Source of the DNA: Tannerella forsythia
Lineage (GTDB): Bacteria; Bacteroidota; Bacteroidia; Bacteroidales; Tannerellaceae
Direction: 5' to 3'
Length of the DNA: 64,000 nucleotides
Assembly: GCF_001006485.1 (NCBI RefSeq)
Contig: NZ_JUET01000134.1
Coordinates: forward strand, 1 to 64,000
Shown here piece by piece: positions 62,814-64,000 of the stretch. Position 1 is the stretch's first letter; each line of letters starts with the position of its first letter. Below the pieces are notes generated by a model. The model made no database searches. It was not told the origin of the DNA and saw nothing but the letters and a program-made list of their open reading frames with translations. The translations under genes and the position numbers were made by a program.

Positions 62814-63302
62814 TTAGTCTGCGAATTGTTGTAAGGAACTTTTAAAAGCGACATATTTCTTTTTGTAGCGATCGTACGCTTTCCGATTCTTATACTTGAT
62901 CCCGACAACCCACACCGTATTTTCGATTTCGTTGCGAGTCTCCTGATAGCTGCGTATGTAGCTACCGTCTTTAGCGCCGATTGTCCAATAGGTAACGGTC
63001 TGGTTATCGGCCTTTTTAACCTGTCTATCTCCTTCTTTTTCATTCGGCCAAAGGGCAATATCGGTTGGTTCGCCTCCCCATTGAGGCGAGAAGATATAAA
63101 ATTCGACTTCTCCGTCGGGAGAGGTGAAGAACGCGCTGTCGAACTGATCATCCTCGGCACTTCTGGATCCCATCGATCCTTGGGCGGTGAAGTCAGACGG
63201 ATACTTCACTTCAAACCATGCTCCCCTATAAGTTTGGTCTTGTGCCGACAAATGCAAGAAGAATATCGCGGCAACGACTGCACATAAAATTTTTCTTATC
63301 AT
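62814..63302 (-). CDS. Small exported protein of unknown function
   Basis: The 162-residue protein has a signal peptide (MIRKILCAVVAAIFFLHLSAQ) and the mature segment 'WFEVKYPSDFTAQGSMGSRS', followed by a compact alternating strand-rich region ending in Lys-rich helix 'AYDRYKKKYVAFKSSLQQFAD'. The YPSDF turn recalls domains that bind lipids or proteins (PsbP-like), but this is only a resemblance. It lies 37 bp after the lipoprotein at 63340, in the same transcript. Confidence 0.75.
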   Translation of the reverse strand: MIRKILCAVVAAIFFLHLSAQDQTYRGAWFEVKYPSDFTAQGSMGSRSAEDDQFDSAFFTSPDGEVEFYIFSPQWGGEPTDIALWPNEKEGDRQVKKADNQTVTYWTIGAKDGSYIRSYQETRNEIENTVWVVGIKYKNRKAYDRYKKKYVAFKSSLQQFAD

Positions 63303-63339
63303 CTTTTTTCGGTTATGATGTATGTTTTCGGAGATAAAA

Positions 63340-64000
63340 TTAATCTAATCCTTTAAACGGATGATCAAATGCTATCGCTCGTACACGCACATAGATACTG
63401 GAACACTCGCTTACGATAAAATATTTGCCTTCGCTCGATTCTTTCGGGTCTTTGGTCTTTACCAAAGCGACCGGATCGGGTCTTTCTTTTCCTTTTGTCA
63501 GCACTAAAAGTTTGACGATAGGAGCCTGATAATCGTTTGAATAGCCATATCCCCGTCCTTCGTCTACGATCACTTCTACCGTATAGGGTTTGGTCGGGCT
63601 GTAACCATTTTCGAAGGTAGCCCCTTTCAGATAAGCCGCCATCTGGTAAGGACGTGAAGAATTATCATTGTTGAACAAGAGTTTCAGCTGTCTGACCGCG
63701 CTGCTTTTTTCACCTGAATTCGTATTCGTACTGTTCAGATTAATACATTCCATCCCTATCCTTTGATTACGGCGAAACATTTCATAGGCCATGATCTGCA
63801 AGGCCACGGCTCCATGGGGTTCCTTACCGATTTTCTCACGCACTTCCTTGAACTCTTGGACCGTAGCCGGAAAGCGGTTAAACGTAACCGAACCTTTTTG
63901 CCCTTCAACCAACTTCTGATGATCGATCGTACCCTCTATCTTCACATCGATATCGGGCAGATTCTTCGGTTTCTCCCCTCCCTGCTCATTTTTATCACAT
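63340..64000 (-). CDS. Lipoprotein of unknown function (5' end outside window)
   Basis: The frame is open to the right edge. A GTG at 63945 looks like a start but reading continues upstream as CDKNEQGGEKPKNLPDID, so the codon is internal; the Cys at the very edge (63997-63999) is a probable lipidation site. The visible mature part (about 220 residues) has 'GYGYSNDYQAPIVKLLVL' and ends 'RAIAFDHPFKGLD'. A DUF6935-type domain is possible but uncertain. It is the most upstream visible gene of the exported-protein run, and the promoter lies outside the window. Confidence 0.7.
   Translation of the reverse strand, partial: CDKNEQGGEKPKNLPDIDVKIEGTIDHQKLVEGQKGSVTFNRFPATVQEFKEVREKIGKEPHGAVALQIMAYEMFRRNQRIGMECINLNSTNTNSGEKSSAVRQLKLLFNNDNSSRPYQMAAYLKGATFENGYSPTKPYTVEVIVDEGRGYGYSNDYQAPIVKLLVLTKGKERPDPVALVKTKDPKESSEGKYFIVSECSSIYVRVRAIAFDHPFKGLD

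Noticed and set aside
63340-63945. GTG at 63945 as the start of the last gene
   Set aside because: The frame stays open to the window edge and the upstream residues form a lipoprotein-like mature N-terminus beginning with Cys.

Overview
The window is a chromosomal stretch of a Bacteroidetes bacterium, almost certainly order Bacteroidales. The evidence is a SusC/SusD pair under an ECF sigma/FecR pair, GldD and GldE, a type IX secretion plug-type protein, DUF4296 and BIG2 exported proteins, and many promoters of the Bacteroidetes form (TTTG, then TAnnTTTG). The mixed GC content and the T9SS-like C-terminus of the BIG2 protein suggest a Tannerellaceae/Porphyromonadaceae-like organism; the genus cannot be read from the sequence.

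Layout. 0.5-4.6 kb: holA and an AMP nucleosidase diverge from an HsdR-N-domain protein, followed by a DUF1266 protein and an exported esterase. 4.7-6.8 kb: HU, a 29-residue basic ribosomal-type protein and RNase G, ended by a strong terminator. 7.0-11.2 kb: mutY, ssb, gldE, gldD and a phosphopantetheinyl transferase, a typical Bacteroidales core run. 11.5-21.5 kb (minus strand): a BIG2 surface protein, then a glycan- or nutrient-uptake locus of ECF sigma, FecR, STN-domain SusC, SusD and a Tat-exported sugar isomerase-like protein, with no glycoside hydrolase. 21.8-25.5 kb: threonine dehydrogenase-like SDR, two PAP2 phosphatases, a pyruvoyl-dependent arginine decarboxylase and a small membrane protein.

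25.5-31.7 kb: two intergenic patches packed with palindromic and dispersed repeats bracket a truncated lipoprotein gene, the GC-rich operon pepT-gcvT-oxidoreductase, an SRP RNA directly abutting tRNA-Thr(TGT), and a polyprenyl-phosphate glycosyltransferase. 31.7-37.7 kb: DUF4296 lipoprotein, lspA, a DksA-like regulator and ileS. 38-46.3 kb: a Fic-fold protein with degraded active site, a LOG-family protein and a CDP-alcohol phosphatidyltransferase that diverge from a perfect palindrome, a DUF3352-like protein, the T9SS plug-type protein, a nucleotide-sugar dehydrogenase whose promoter predicts a leaderless mRNA, and a mannose-1-phosphate guanylyltransferase. 46.3-55.8 kb: a broken sialidase-like gene fused against a GH92 mannosidase, the phoH-purC-menG-aroE operon, and an Eco57I-like DNA methyltransferase with altered catalytic motifs. 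55.9-57.3 kb: Xaa-Pro aminopeptidase. 57.5-64 kb: seven consecutive minus-strand genes for exported proteins or lipoproteins, mostly of unknown function; the last runs off the window.

Most of the window is housekeeping. The parts that do not fit known annotation best are the exported-protein cluster at 57.5-64 kb, the symmetric divergent promoter at 39.7 kb, the unusual SRP RNA apical loop, and two proteins (Fic, methyltransferase) that keep their fold but lose catalytic residues.
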